The notes under the pieces are model-generated. The model had not been told where the DNA came from. It searched no databases and saw only the letters and a program-made list of their open reading frames with translations. Below, piece after piece: positions 16,765 through 25,694 of a stretch of DNA of 64,000 bases (its first letter is position 1; each line of letters opens with the position of its first letter). Location: the NCBI RefSeq assembly GCF_009733865.1, contig NZ_WOFB01000015.1:108889-172888 (forward strand). Reading direction: 5' to 3'. A program made the translations under genes and the position numbers. The stretch comes from Oceanobacillus salinisoli (lineage in GTDB: Bacteria > Bacillota > Bacilli > Bacillales > Amphibacillaceae).

Positions 16765-16968
16765 TTGACAGTTGCAACACAAGTAAAACAAACAATAGCA
16801 GGCTTAAAAAGTGCACAAGCCAGTTTTGAACAATTTGCTTTAGAAACACAGAATAAACAAGCAAAACAATTGTACCAATCTGCTGCACAACAAACACAGG
16901 CGATTGTACAAAGTGTAGAACCAAGAATGCAGCAAATCGAACAAGAAGAGCCTCAATATAAACAATAA
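16765..16968 (+). CDS. DUF1657 protein, first gene of the spoVA2mob-like operon
   Basis: A 67-residue, Gln-rich, helical protein (MTVATQVKQTIAGLKSAQAS ... EEPQYKQ) of the DUF1657 family. Gene 1 of the published spoVA2mob operon is a DUF1657 protein; its individual role is unknown. The start is TTG 16765 behind AAAGGAGGGG. The same fold recurs at 19445 and at the C-terminus of the product of 19672, so three DUF1657 units occur in one operon. Confidence 0.88.
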   Translation: MTVATQVKQTIAGLKSAQASFEQFALETQNKQAKQLYQSAAQQTQAIVQSVEPRMQQIEQEEPQYKQ

Positions 16969-17057
16969 CAATCGAAGCACATTAAAAATTGCTTCTAGCT
17001 AGAAAGAGGTTGGGATTAACCAGCCTCTTACATAATCTCAACAAAGGAATGAGGATT

Positions 17058-17522
17058 ATGATGGGTAATCAGAAGATCATTTTATCACTAATTATTTGCT
17101 TGATTTTATTCGGATGCGGGAATGAATCTGCAGATGAAAATGCAAATAATAATCAGTCCATCGAGGTAGAAAACATCTCTGCAAATAAATTAATTGACCA
17201 GGAACCTTCTAATAAAGCAAAAGACATCTTAAAAAAACATGATGAAGTAACTGGCATTAAAGCGGCCAATACCTCTAAGGATATGATTATTGCCGTTCAA
17301 ATTGAGCATAATAAACGATTCCAATTACAAAAAATAAAAAAAGATTTGACGAAGGAATTAAAAGAACACTTTAAAAATTTCCATGTAGAATTAACCATCG
17401 ATAAAAAGATTTATCTGGAATTAGAAAAACTGGAAGAAAAATTGGATTCAAAATCAATAACCCCTTCCAAACTTGGCAAGGAAATTGATCGGATCACAAA
17501 GCTGTCAAAAGAAAAAACCTAG
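17058..17522 (+). CDS. YhcN/YlaJ-type sporulation lipoprotein
   Basis: A 154-residue lipoprotein: signal KIILSLIICLILFGC, then an Asn/Glu-rich linker and a small domain with the alternation ITGIKAANTSKDMIIAVQIEHNKRFQLQKI typical of YhcN/YlaJ proteins (Pfam spore YhcN-YlaJ). Gene 2 of spoVA2mob is of this type. Members are spore inner-membrane lipoproteins. Several ATGs are clustered at 17049, 17058 and 17061; AAAGGAATGAGG best fits 17058 or 17061. A longer frame from 16989 has no ribosome site. Confidence 0.83.
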   Translation: MMGNQKIILSLIICLILFGCGNESADENANNNQSIEVENISANKLIDQEPSNKAKDILKKHDEVTGIKAANTSKDMIIAVQIEHNKRFQLQKIKKDLTKELKEHFKNFHVELTIDKKIYLELEKLEEKLDSKSITPSKLGKEIDRITKLSKEKT

Positions 17523-17549
17523 GATTTTTAAAAGAAAGAGTGAATGATT

Positions 17550-18029
17550 ATGGCTAATAATAAAAAAAAGAATTTACCGCCACAGGCTCAAGAATATCAG
17601 GCATTTCAAAAACAGCGTGAAGTAAAACGGCCCATTCTTATAAATTGTATCAAAGCCTTCCTTGTCGGGGGCACGGTTTGTTTAATTGGACAAGTGATTA
17701 CTACGTTTTATATCTATTTCTTTAACTTCACAGAACAAACAGCAGGAAATCCTACTGTTGCGACCTTAATTTTCATTACCATGCTTTTAACCGGATTTGG
17801 TATATATGATCGGATAGGACAGTTTGCTGGCGCAGGTACAGCTGTTCCTGTTACAGGATTCGGGAACGCCGTCATCTCTGCAGCGATTGAACATCGTACG
17901 GAAGGCTATATTTTAGGTGTTGGTGGAAGTATGTTCAAGGTAGCAGGACCGGTCATTGTGTATGGGGTATTTGCAGCATTTGTTGTTGCCATTATAAAAA
18001 CCGTTCTAATTCAATGGGGTGGATTATAA
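17550..18029 (+). CDS. spoVAC: Stage V sporulation protein SpoVAC
   Basis: A 159-residue membrane protein with about four helices and the SpoVAC signature FLVGGTVCLIGQ, GFGIYDRIGQFAGAGTAVPVTGFGNAVISAAIEHRTEG and GGSMFKVAGPVIVYG. SpoVAC forms a mechanosensitive channel in the spore inner membrane, moving dipicolinic acid with the other SpoVA proteins. Its stop overlaps the SpoVAD start (TAATG), showing tight coupling. The start could be ATG 17544 or 17550; the second is better spaced from AAAGAAAGAG. Confidence 0.93.
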   Translation: MANNKKKNLPPQAQEYQAFQKQREVKRPILINCIKAFLVGGTVCLIGQVITTFYIYFFNFTEQTAGNPTVATLIFITMLLTGFGIYDRIGQFAGAGTAVPVTGFGNAVISAAIEHRTEGYILGVGGSMFKVAGPVIVYGVFAAFVVAIIKTVLIQWGGL

Positions 18030-19042
18030 TGCTTAACGGACATCAAACGTGGATATTTGAAAATAAACCAGTTATCATTCAAACCGGTACTGTAGGTGGC
18101 CCTTTTGAAGCAAAAGGAAATATACCAAAGGCTTTTGATATATTACATGAAGATATGTGGTTAAATCAGGAATCCTTTGAAAAAGCACAACAGGTAATGA
18201 TGGAACAGGCATGCCAAGTTGCAATTAAAAAGAGTTCCATTCAAAAAGAGCAAGTAGAATTTTTTATCAGTGGAGATTTAATTAACCAAATTACTCCCAC
18301 AACCTTTGCTGCCAAAACAATGGGGCTCCCCTATCTGGGATTATTTAATGCTTGTGCAACATCAATGGAAAGTTTAGCTTTATCTGCAGCAATTATTAAC
18401 GCAAATGGTGCCAATTATATATTAAGCGGTACTTCCAGTCATAATGCTGCAGCCGAGAAACAATTTCGCTACCCGACTGAATACGGTGGTCAAAAGCCAC
18501 CAACCGCACAATGGACAGTAACCGGTGCCAGCTGTGCCTTAGTAGCAAAAGAAGGAGTAGGTCCAGTTGTCACATCGGCTACGATTGGGAAAATTGTGGA
18601 CATGGGCATAACGGATGCATTTAATATGGGGGGAGCTATGGCACCAGCAGCGGTTGATACGATAGAGACTCATTTAAAAGAAAGAAATATCGATCATTCG
18701 TACTATGACCTAATCATTACAGGTGACTTAGCCCATATTGGCAGAGAAGTATCGTTAGACCTTCTTCATAAACGTGGCATCGACATTCCAGAGGAAAAAT
18801 ATGTGGATTGCGGCTTAACGATTTATCGAGAAGGACAGCCTGTTTTAGCTGGTGCCAGTGGTCCAGCCTGTTCGGCAATTGTAACGTATGGCCATTTTTT
18901 AAACAAAATGAAACAAGGTGAAATCAAGCGAATACTGGTAGTCGCTACCGGTTCCTTACAATCACCACTTAGTGTCAACCAAGGGGATTCTATTCCTTGT
19001 ATTGCACATGCAGTTTCAATAGAATCAGGAAGTGATGTATGA
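18029..19042 (+). CDS. spoVAD: Stage V sporulation protein SpoVAD
   Basis: A 337-residue soluble protein with a thiolase-like fold. Landmarks are [59 protein letters not shown] and [27 protein letters not shown]. SpoVAD binds dipicolinic acid on the outer face of the spore inner membrane. Start and stop both overlap neighbours (spoVAC by one base, spoVAEb by four), so stoichiometric translation is expected. Confidence 0.94.
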   Translation: MLNGHQTWIFENKPVIIQTGTVGGPFEAKGNIPKAFDILHEDMWLNQESFEKAQQVMMEQACQVAIKKSSIQKEQVEFFISGDLINQITPTTFAAKTMGLPYLGLFNACATSMESLALSAAIINANGANYILSGTSSHNAAAEKQFRYPTEYGGQKPPTAQWTVTGASCALVAKEGVGPVVTSATIGKIVDMGITDAFNMGGAMAPAAVDTIETHLKERNIDHSYYDLIITGDLAHIGREVSLDLLHKRGIDIPEEKYVDCGLTIYREGQPVLAGASGPACSAIVTYGHFLNKMKQGEIKRILVVATGSLQSPLSVNQGDSIPCIAHAVSIESGSDV

Positions 19043-19392
19043 TGATTTTTTTCTGGGCATTTGTTATTGGTGGTTTGATTTGTGTGATTGGACAATTAAT
19101 GTTGGATGTTTTTAAACTGACCCCTGCCCATACTTTAACTATATTAGTTGTCGTAGGAGCTGTTCTGGATGGTTTTGGACTTTATGAGCCATTAATTGAT
19201 TTTGCTGGGGCAGGTGCCACTGTTCCTATTACCAGCTTTGGTAATAACCTTGTCCATGGTGCAATGGAAGAAGCACAACAGCACGGATTAATTGGGGTAG
19301 TTACGGGAATGTTTGAAGTAACCAGTTCAGGTATTTCAGCAGCGATTATTTTTGGGGTAATTGGATCATTAATTTTTAAACCAAAAGGTTAG
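19039..19392 (+). CDS. spoVAEb: SpoVAEb membrane protein
   Basis: A 117-residue, four-helix membrane protein homologous to SpoVAC ([54 protein letters not shown]). This is the SpoVAEb component of the DPA channel. The first ATG overlaps the spoVAD stop; an adjacent in-frame ATG at 19042 is also possible. No spoVAA, AB, AEa or AF genes are present, which distinguishes this locus from the chromosomal spoVA operon and matches spoVA2mob. Confidence 0.92.
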   Translation: MMIFFWAFVIGGLICVIGQLMLDVFKLTPAHTLTILVVVGAVLDGFGLYEPLIDFAGAGATVPITSFGNNLVHGAMEEAQQHGLIGVVTGMFEVTSSGISAAIIFGVIGSLIFKPKG

Positions 19393-19444
19393 ATCCCCTT
19401 GTCCCCCTTTCCTTATAAAATTTTCACAAGAAGGTGAGATTTCA

Positions 19445-19645
19445 ATGACGGTAGGATCACAAGTGAAAGGATGTTATGCATCCATTAAAAATATCGAAGC
19501 AAGTCTACAAACACTAGCAAACAAAGCACAGGAAACAGAATCCCAACAAGCGTTTAAAGAAGTGCAGCAAATCGTTAATGAAGTTAAAGCCGACTTAGGC
19601 AAACAGATCATCTATCTCTCCCGTGAAGAACCACAGTATAAATAA
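19445..19645 (+). CDS. Second DUF1657 protein of the spoVA2mob-like operon
   Basis: A 66-residue helical protein (MTVGSQVKGCYASIKNIEAS ... SREEPQYK). It shares the opening MTV-x-(S/T)QVK and the ending EEPQYK with the DUF1657 protein at 16765, so the two are paralogues. GAAGGTGAG precedes the ATG. Gene 6 of spoVA2mob is of this type; function unknown. Confidence 0.87.
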   Translation: MTVGSQVKGCYASIKNIEASLQTLANKAQETESQQAFKEVQQIVNEVKADLGKQIIYLSREEPQYK

Positions 19646-19671
19646 GCTATCGAAGAAAGGATAAGAACACT

Positions 19672-20529
19672 ATGCCAGGATGGGTTGAAGTCATACTAAA
19701 ATCGCTCACACTTATTGTTGTTTTATTTACTCTGACTAAATTGCTTGGAACGAAGCAATTATCCCAAATGAATGTGTTTGAATATATTTCTGGTGTTGTT
19801 TTAGGTGGAGTTGTAGCCATTCACACTTTTGATCCGGAGGCAAATATATTCTACGCTATTCTCGCCATGTTTATCTGGTTTGTTGTTCCATTTGGGGTTG
19901 AAAAAATTTCGCTAAAAAGCAAAGCCTTTCGTAACTTTGCAGAAGGGAAAAGTACGGTTTTCATACAGGACGGGAAGATTATGGAAGACAATTTAAAAAA
20001 AGAAGGATATTCAACAGATGATCTACTTGAAAAACTGCGTGATAAAGATGTTTTTCTAGCATCCGATGTAGAATTTGCCGTTTTGGAGCCTAACGGTACC
20101 TTAAATGTGCTGCCCAAAAGGGAAAACCGTCCGCTTACTGCCAAAGATTTGGGCATCAAGTTAGCACCACAAAAAGAACCACAAACCGTAATCATGGATG
20201 GAGAAGTCATGTATGAGTCCTTAGCCAATTTAAATCTGGACTTAACATGGCTGGAGACAGAATTGGAAAAACTGAATGTAAGCATTGAGAACGTATTTCT
20301 AGGACAGGCGGATACTGACGGACAACTTTATGTAGATTTATTTGATGATAGTATTGCTGTCCCGTCTCCAACTGAAAAGCCTCTATTACTGGCAACAATG
20401 AAGAAAGCCCAAGCTGATTTAGAATTATTCGCCTTGTCTACAGAGAATCAACAGTCCAAGGAGTTATATCAAAGGAACAGTAAAAAGATGCAAGATGCAA
20501 TAAATAAAATCGAGGCCTATTTATCATAG
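19672..20529 (+). CDS. DUF421 membrane protein with C-terminal DUF1657 (2Duf-like)
   Basis: A 285-residue YetF-type protein: two to three membrane helices (about residues 7-27, 36-55 and 62-81), a DUF421 soluble domain (about 85-220; FIQDGKIMEDNLKKEGYS, LEPNGTLNVLP), a linker, and residues ~240-284 that repeat the DUF1657 pattern (MKKAQADLELFALSTENQQS) seen in the 16765 product. The last spoVA2mob gene has exactly this DUF421+DUF1657 architecture. The related protein named 2Duf has been reported to increase spore heat resistance and stiffen the inner membrane; applying that here is by homology. GAAAGGAT precedes the ATG. Confidence 0.9.
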   Translation: MPGWVEVILKSLTLIVVLFTLTKLLGTKQLSQMNVFEYISGVVLGGVVAIHTFDPEANIFYAILAMFIWFVVPFGVEKISLKSKAFRNFAEGKSTVFIQDGKIMEDNLKKEGYSTDDLLEKLRDKDVFLASDVEFAVLEPNGTLNVLPKRENRPLTAKDLGIKLAPQKEPQTVIMDGEVMYESLANLNLDLTWLETELEKLNVSIENVFLGQADTDGQLYVDLFDDSIAVPSPTEKPLLLATMKKAQADLELFALSTENQQSKELYQRNSKKMQDAINKIEAYLS

Positions 20530-20628
20530 GGACTGTTCTATACGTCCAGAGCAGGCCCTTCATATCGGTTATGAAGTAGAACCAACCTTACCCGTTAATG
20601 AAACTGTGCATTCCGGAGTGTGAGTATC

Positions 20629-22128
20629 TTGATTAAAAACCTTATTAAGACATTGCAAAAGTCAACCAAACAGTCCATAGATAATAAAGAAATCATCCTT
20701 GACAAAGATTTACCCAAAAATATAACAGCATTAAAGGAAATCTATTCCTATCCGGATAATACCGATGTCCAATTTCGGAGTCTACATATTAATGGATTGG
20801 ATAAAACAGCGATGGTTGTCTTTATCAGTACAATTACAAATACAAAGATAATCGATGAACATATCGTCGAACCTTTACTTAAAAATCAATTAAAGGATAG
20901 CCGGATAGAAAATATAATCACCATACAGTCATATAAAAAGAAAAACAACATGAAAGATGTTCTGATTGATATTAATACTGGAAATGCTGCCCTATTCATT
21001 GACGGTGAGGACCAAGCTTACCTTTTGAATGTTACAAACTTTGAAGGAAGAGGCATCGAAAAACCTGACAATGAAACAGTTGTTAAAGGGCCTAAAGAAG
21101 CTTTTAATGAAAAAGCTGCTACCAACATTTCATTGGTACGAAAAAGAATTAAAAACGAAAAACTGGTTATTGAAAATATTACCGTTTCCAAGCGTTCCAA
21201 AAATGAAGTTTATGTAGCCTATATTAAGGACGTCGCCAATGAGCATCTGCTGAACAATGTAAAAGAACGACTAAAAGCTTTAGATGTCGATGCCATACAA
21301 AATCTGTCATTGCTGGAACAATATATCGAAGAACGGAAACATTCCATTTTTCCTACCGTTTTATATACAGAAAGACCGGACCGAGCTGTCTCTTTTCTGG
21401 AAGATGGGTATATTGTTCTCTTAATGGACAACTCCCCGGATTCCTTAGTTCTTCCTGCAACATTCTGGTCCTTCTTTCACTCATCTGAGGATCATTATTT
21501 AAGGCTTATTTACGGTAATTTCACAAGAATACTGCGGATGGCCGCATTATTTATCACGATTTTTACCTCGGCAATATATGTAGGTGTTGTAACATATCAT
21601 ATTGAAATGGTTCCACCGGATCTTTTGCTGGCAATTACCGCAACAAGAGAAAAGGTACCCTTTCCCGCAGCAATAGAAGTACTGCTTATGGAATTCGCTT
21701 TTGAATTAATTCGTGAAGCAGGGCTCCGCGTACCGAGTCCAATCGGTCCAACCATTGGGATAGTAGGTGCATTAATATTAGGACAGGCCGCAGTCGAGGC
21801 GAATATTGTCAGCCCGATTGTCGTTATTGTAGTAGCCTTAAGCGGACTGAGTTCATTTGCTATTGGGGATATCAGCATGAATTTTACCATTCGAATAATT
21901 CGTTTTATTTTTATTATCGCTGCCAGTCTATTTGGTATATATGGCATGACAGCGGTATTTACGATGGGGTTATTCTATATGGTATCACTTAAGTCCTTTG
22001 GTATACCCTATCTATCCCCTTTATCACCAAAATATAAGTCATCAAAAGATACCCTCTTTAGAAGGGCTTTACAGAATGAAATCTTTAGACCAGGCTACGT
22101 GAAGCCAAAAGATATGACAAAAAGATAA
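20629..22128 (+). CDS. GerA-type germinant receptor A subunit
   Basis: A 499-residue GerAA-family protein: an N-terminal soluble region (about 1-230), then about five membrane helices (MAALFITIFTSAIYVGVVTYH ...). Family landmarks include FPTVLYTERPDRAVSFLEDGYIVLLMDNSP, REAGLRVPSPIGPTIGIVGALILGQAAVEA, and a basic tail. Receptors sit in the spore inner membrane and respond to nutrient germinants. TTG 20629 is preferred because GGAG at 20615 is ten bases upstream; GTG 20620 would be too close. It lies 100 bases after the DUF421 gene and could be in the same unit. Confidence 0.9.
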   Translation: MIKNLIKTLQKSTKQSIDNKEIILDKDLPKNITALKEIYSYPDNTDVQFRSLHINGLDKTAMVVFISTITNTKIIDEHIVEPLLKNQLKDSRIENIITIQSYKKKNNMKDVLIDINTGNAALFIDGEDQAYLLNVTNFEGRGIEKPDNETVVKGPKEAFNEKAATNISLVRKRIKNEKLVIENITVSKRSKNEVYVAYIKDVANEHLLNNVKERLKALDVDAIQNLSLLEQYIEERKHSIFPTVLYTERPDRAVSFLEDGYIVLLMDNSPDSLVLPATFWSFFHSSEDHYLRLIYGNFTRILRMAALFITIFTSAIYVGVVTYHIEMVPPDLLLAITATREKVPFPAAIEVLLMEFAFELIREAGLRVPSPIGPTIGIVGALILGQAAVEANIVSPIVVIVVALSGLSSFAIGDISMNFTIRIIRFIFIIAASLFGIYGMTAVFTMGLFYMVSLKSFGIPYLSPLSPKYKSSKDTLFRRALQNEIFRPGYVKPKDMTKR

Positions 22129-22139
22129 GGAGAAACCTT

Positions 22140-23228
22140 ATGGGTGAACCAAAAGATAAAATCGGCATCAAGGAATATACGGTTATCGCCTTGTTAATGA
22201 TTGGAACCAAAACAACTGATGATATACCAGCTATGTTATTCGATTCCCTGATGAACGCCGGATGGACGGCCCCTTTTATTGCTGGAGTAATTGCACTAGT
22301 CCCATTAACTCTCTTGTTACATCTTGCTACAAAATACAAGGAAAAAAATCTGATAGATATTTGCTATCATCTATTTGGTAAATTCCTTGGATTTATTGTT
22401 TTATTTATCTTATGGCTGATTGGTTTTGTCTATATTGCACTGGACACCGCAACCTATACAGATATTATTTCGACGATGTATTTTGTTAAAACACCGAGCA
22501 TCATTATATATGCGGTATTAATGGGGGTATGCGCATACGGGGCAAAAAGAGGACTGGAACAAATTGGTTCTGTTTCATGGGCCGTCTATCCGTATTTACA
22601 GGTTTCCTTGCTGCTCACTTTAATCTTAACTTTAGGTCAGGGAAAAGCAAGTTTTCTATTTCCTATTTTTGGTCCCGGAGAATGGGAAGTAATGAAAGAA
22701 AGTATGATGAATTTATCGATCTATATGGATTTTCTGTATCTATTCATTCTCTTTCCATTTGTAAAAAGCACCACAGATTTTAGAAAAGGCACATGGATTG
22801 CTTTTATTGTGATTTTATTTAATTTAACGATTACGATGGTTAGTTATGTGATGCTGTTTGATTTTCAAACTGCTATGACTTTGAATTACCCGTACCATGA
22901 GGTCATTCGCTCTATTCGAATGGGGTTTCTTATTAATTTGGAAACGTTTTTCTTCCCATTTTGGCTTATCGCAACATTCATTAAATTTGCAGCTTACCTC
23001 TATATAAATATTTTGTTATTTGGAAAACTGTTTAACATCAATCATTTTGAATATATTATCCCAGCCTTTTCAACCTTAATCGTTTTTATTGGAATGATAC
23101 CAGAAACACCGACATTTTCGGTTCATTATTTTAAAGAAATGGTTGGAAACATAGCTTCACCGATGTTTTTCTTTTTACCAATCCTATTATGGATTCTAGC
23201 TAAAATAAAAGGAGATCTTCGTACATGA
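22140..23228 (+). CDS. GerB-type germinant receptor B subunit
   Basis: A 362-residue protein with about ten membrane helices of the spore-germination APC transporter family. It has YTVIALLMIGTK, a long run of hydrophobic segments and ends WILAKIKGD. The B subunit is thought to hold the germinant-binding site; the ligand cannot be predicted. ATAAGGAGAA precedes ATG 22140, 11 bases after the A-subunit stop, and the C-subunit gene overlaps by four bases (ATGA). Confidence 0.9.
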   Translation: MGEPKDKIGIKEYTVIALLMIGTKTTDDIPAMLFDSLMNAGWTAPFIAGVIALVPLTLLLHLATKYKEKNLIDICYHLFGKFLGFIVLFILWLIGFVYIALDTATYTDIISTMYFVKTPSIIIYAVLMGVCAYGAKRGLEQIGSVSWAVYPYLQVSLLLTLILTLGQGKASFLFPIFGPGEWEVMKESMMNLSIYMDFLYLFILFPFVKSTTDFRKGTWIAFIVILFNLTITMVSYVMLFDFQTAMTLNYPYHEVIRSIRMGFLINLETFFFPFWLIATFIKFAAYLYINILLFGKLFNINHFEYIIPAFSTLIVFIGMIPETPTFSVHYFKEMVGNIASPMFFFLPILLWILAKIKGDLRT

Positions 23229-24487
23229 AAATACTCCCTTCTATAGGTAAGATTCTATGTCTAATTATGTTGATAATTATACTTAGTGGCTGCTGGGATA
23301 AAACAGAAGTGGAACAGTTAGCTTATGTCGTAGCAATCGGCCTGGATAAACCGGAAGATGAAGAAAACCTTGTCGAAGTATCCTACATCATTGCCAATCC
23401 GGAGGCAGGAAATCAGGCTGGAGGCGCTAGCAGTGACGAACCTCCACAGGAAACCATCTCATTTACAGCAACCGATTTTGTTTCATCCAAAAGTTTGGCA
23501 AATACCGTTATATCCAAACAAATTACCTATGATTTGCTTCGTTTTATTATTGTATCAGAGGATTTTGCGAAAGATGACGATTTTATTCGCTGGATTTATG
23601 ATGCTACAAAAGCAATGGAAATAAGAAGAGATATCAGATTAATGGTTACAGAGGAAGCGCCAAGTACTTTTATTGCTAATAACAATCCCAAGCTTGATAC
23701 CAGACCACATAAGTATTTTGAACTGATATTTCGGCGGGGAAATGATACAGGAAACATCCCCCCATCGAGACTGGACAGTTTTTTTCGAATAACGGAAGGC
23801 GATGCCAATGTATTTTTAGCTATTTACGGTACGACAAAGAAAAGGCAAAACAATAATAATCAAGAAGACCCCGATGACCTTTTAGCAGGAGAGCTGGAAT
23901 ATACCGGTGTAACGAATACAACCCAATTTGCTGGGTCTGCCGTATTTAAGGAAGGTAAAATGATCGACAAGCTGACGATTGAAGAAACTCGGATTGCCTT
24001 TTTACTTAGCAATGAGTTGGAACAACCAACAGAAATTTTAACAGCATTACCTGACCCTTTTAAAGATGATCATCAGTTAACTACGAGAATTAGCAAAGAA
24101 GGCAATATTGATATTAGGATGAAATTAAATGATCAGAAACCAACAATAAATGTAACGGTACCTATTAACATGGAGATATTAACTAACCATGGGATGACAG
24201 AGTTTACGGAAGATAACAAGAAAAGGGAGACTTTGGAAAAATCATTTGAAAAAACGCTAAATCAAAAATTTGAAGAATTTATTAAAAAAACACAGGAAGA
24301 ATATGCTGCTGAACCATTCGGATGGTCCTTAGAAGCCCGGAAAAAGTTTCGAACCATTCCGGAGTATATAGAGTTTGACTGGATGAACACTTATCCGGAA
24401 ATGGAAATTAATGTGAACACAAAAATCGAACTGGAAAATTTCGGCAGACAGTCCGATCTGCCAGACTTGAATGAAATGAGGGATTAG
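23225..24487 (+). CDS. Ger(x)C lipoprotein, germinant receptor C subunit
   Basis: A 420-residue lipoprotein. The signal ends ILSGC followed by WDKTEVEQLAYVVAIGLDKP, the conserved start of GerC proteins. Central blocks (SKSLANTVISKQITYDLLRFIIVSE, FELIFRRGNDTGNIPPSRL) and the C-terminal region with FGWSLEARKKFRTIPEYIEFDW fit the family. It is lipidated on Cys and sits on the outer leaflet of the spore inner membrane. The start overlaps the B-subunit stop. The stop TAG abuts the ATG of the small membrane gene at 24488. Confidence 0.9.
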   Translation: MKILPSIGKILCLIMLIIILSGCWDKTEVEQLAYVVAIGLDKPEDEENLVEVSYIIANPEAGNQAGGASSDEPPQETISFTATDFVSSKSLANTVISKQITYDLLRFIIVSEDFAKDDDFIRWIYDATKAMEIRRDIRLMVTEEAPSTFIANNNPKLDTRPHKYFELIFRRGNDTGNIPPSRLDSFFRITEGDANVFLAIYGTTKKRQNNNNQEDPDDLLAGELEYTGVTNTTQFAGSAVFKEGKMIDKLTIEETRIAFLLSNELEQPTEILTALPDPFKDDHQLTTRISKEGNIDIRMKLNDQKPTINVTVPINMEILTNHGMTEFTEDNKKRETLEKSFEKTLNQKFEEFIKKTQEEYAAEPFGWSLEARKKFRTIPEYIEFDWMNTYPEMEINVNTKIELENFGRQSDLPDLNEMRD

Positions 24488-24646
24488 ATGAATACAACTA
24501 TCACGTTTGTCGTTATATTTGTATTTTTCTATACCGCAGGATTTGCAGTGACACTTTGGCGAGAGAAAAATAAACTTGGATCTGCTGCTGTCTTTTTACT
24601 TGCAGTTAGTATTGTCATCACCCCATTTTTTTCTGTATTCCGATAG
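24488..24646 (+). CDS. Two-helix membrane protein, candidate germinant receptor D subunit
   Basis: A 52-residue protein with two hydrophobic helices (TITFVVIFVFFYTAGFAVTLW and AAVFLLAVSIVITPFFSVF) separated by REKNKLGS. Its ATG follows the gerC stop without a gap and relies on coupling or an internal AGGGATTAG site. Small two-helix D subunits accompany some gerA-type operons and tune germination; length, topology and position fit, although this one is shorter than those I remember (about 70-80 residues). Confidence 0.65.
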   Translation: MNTTITFVVIFVFFYTAGFAVTLWREKNKLGSAAVFLLAVSIVITPFFSVFR

Positions 24647-24655
24647 CAAAAAGAA

Positions 24656-24698
24656 AATAAGGTGCAGGTAATCCGATTACGGTACCTCCACCTTATGT
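24656..24698 (-). terminator. Terminator for the yogA operon
   Basis: On the minus strand, ATAAGGTG...GGTACC...GGTTACC...CACCTTAT folds into a stem followed by TTTTCTTTTT. The plus-strand ger operon may also end at the stem but lacks a T-run there. Confidence 0.65.
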
Positions 24699-24703
24699 AA
24701 TAA

Positions 24704-25690
24704 CTATAAATCGTTCATATGCAAAGCTATTTTCCCAAACTGTTTCCCCTCTTTTAAATAGTCCAACGCTTCCTGTGCTTCGGAAAGTGAATAGGTTCGA
24801 TCTACGACTGGATGCATGTTGTATTCTTCCATATGCCCAATAAGCTCTCGTAATTCCTGTCTGCTTCCCATCGTTGTACCGAACAGCTGATATTGACCAT
24901 AGAAGAAACTTCTTAGGTTAAATTGGATATTATCTTCTGTCGTCGACCCAAATGTAACGATTCTTCCACCTTTCTTCAACACATCCAGAGCACGATTAAA
25001 CGTGCTTCCACCAACACTATCAATGATTAAGTCAATTGTTTCATAAGCTAATCCAATCTTCCAGTCACTATTTGTATCAAGAACGATATCTGCTCCTAAA
25101 TCCATTGCCCTTTTCTGTTTTTCAGAGCTTCTTGATGTAACAATAACCTTTGCACCGATATTTTTTGCAAATTGGATAAGATATGTTGCAACCCCACTCC
25201 CCGCTCCAGGGATAAATACAGTATTCCCTTTTTGAACTTGTCCTTTTGTAACTAATGCACGATATCCTGTGAGAGCAGATAATGCAAGCACACCCGCTTC
25301 TTCCCATGTGAGATGGGCTGGTTTTTTCTCTAATTGTTCCTCTGAAATGGAAATTTTTTCTGCAAACGTTCCATTGTCTGGCATTCCTAATATATCAAAC
25401 CCTTTTGGTGGGGCATCCATTGTTTCGTACCATCGCAGGGCAGGATTAATGATTACTTCATCCCCTGCTTTAAACCTGGTTACACCTTCCCCTGTCTGTT
25501 CAACAATTCCAGCACCGTCTGATCCTAATATTAATGCTTCTTGATCATTCCCTCTTCGATTTGGTATATACAGATCACGCCGGTTTAACCCTGCAGTCCG
25601 TATGGAGACAACAACTTCCCCTTTTCCTGCCACAGGTTCATCCATTTCCTTGATTTTCAGTTCTCCATACTCCAGTACAAATGCTTTCAT
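24704..25690 (-). CDS. yogA: Zinc-type alcohol dehydrogenase-like oxidoreductase (YogA-like)
   Basis: A 328-residue MDR-superfamily reductase. The N-terminal GroES-like domain (MKAFVLEYGELKIKEM ... GSDGAGIVEQTGEGV) precedes a Rossmann domain with the nucleotide motif GAGSGVATYLIQFAKNIGAKVIVTSRS. Catalytic-zinc cysteines are not evident, so it is more like a quinone or enal reductase than a true alcohol dehydrogenase. MKAFVLEYGE at 25690 has GAAAGGATG upstream; a longer frame overlaps the arsA gene and is rejected. It is the last gene of a three-gene minus-strand operon. Confidence 0.83.
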   Translation of the reverse strand: MKAFVLEYGELKIKEMDEPVAGKGEVVVSIRTAGLNRRDLYIPNRRGNDQEALILGSDGAGIVEQTGEGVTRFKAGDEVIINPALRWYETMDAPPKGFDILGMPDNGTFAEKISISEEQLEKKPAHLTWEEAGVLALSALTGYRALVTKGQVQKGNTVFIPGAGSGVATYLIQFAKNIGAKVIVTSRSSEKQKRAMDLGADIVLDTNSDWKIGLAYETIDLIIDSVGGSTFNRALDVLKKGGRIVTFGSTTEDNIQFNLRSFFYGQYQLFGTTMGSRQELRELIGHMEEYNMHPVVDRTYSLSEAQEALDYLKEGKQFGKIALHMNDL

Positions 25691-25694
25691 AGTT

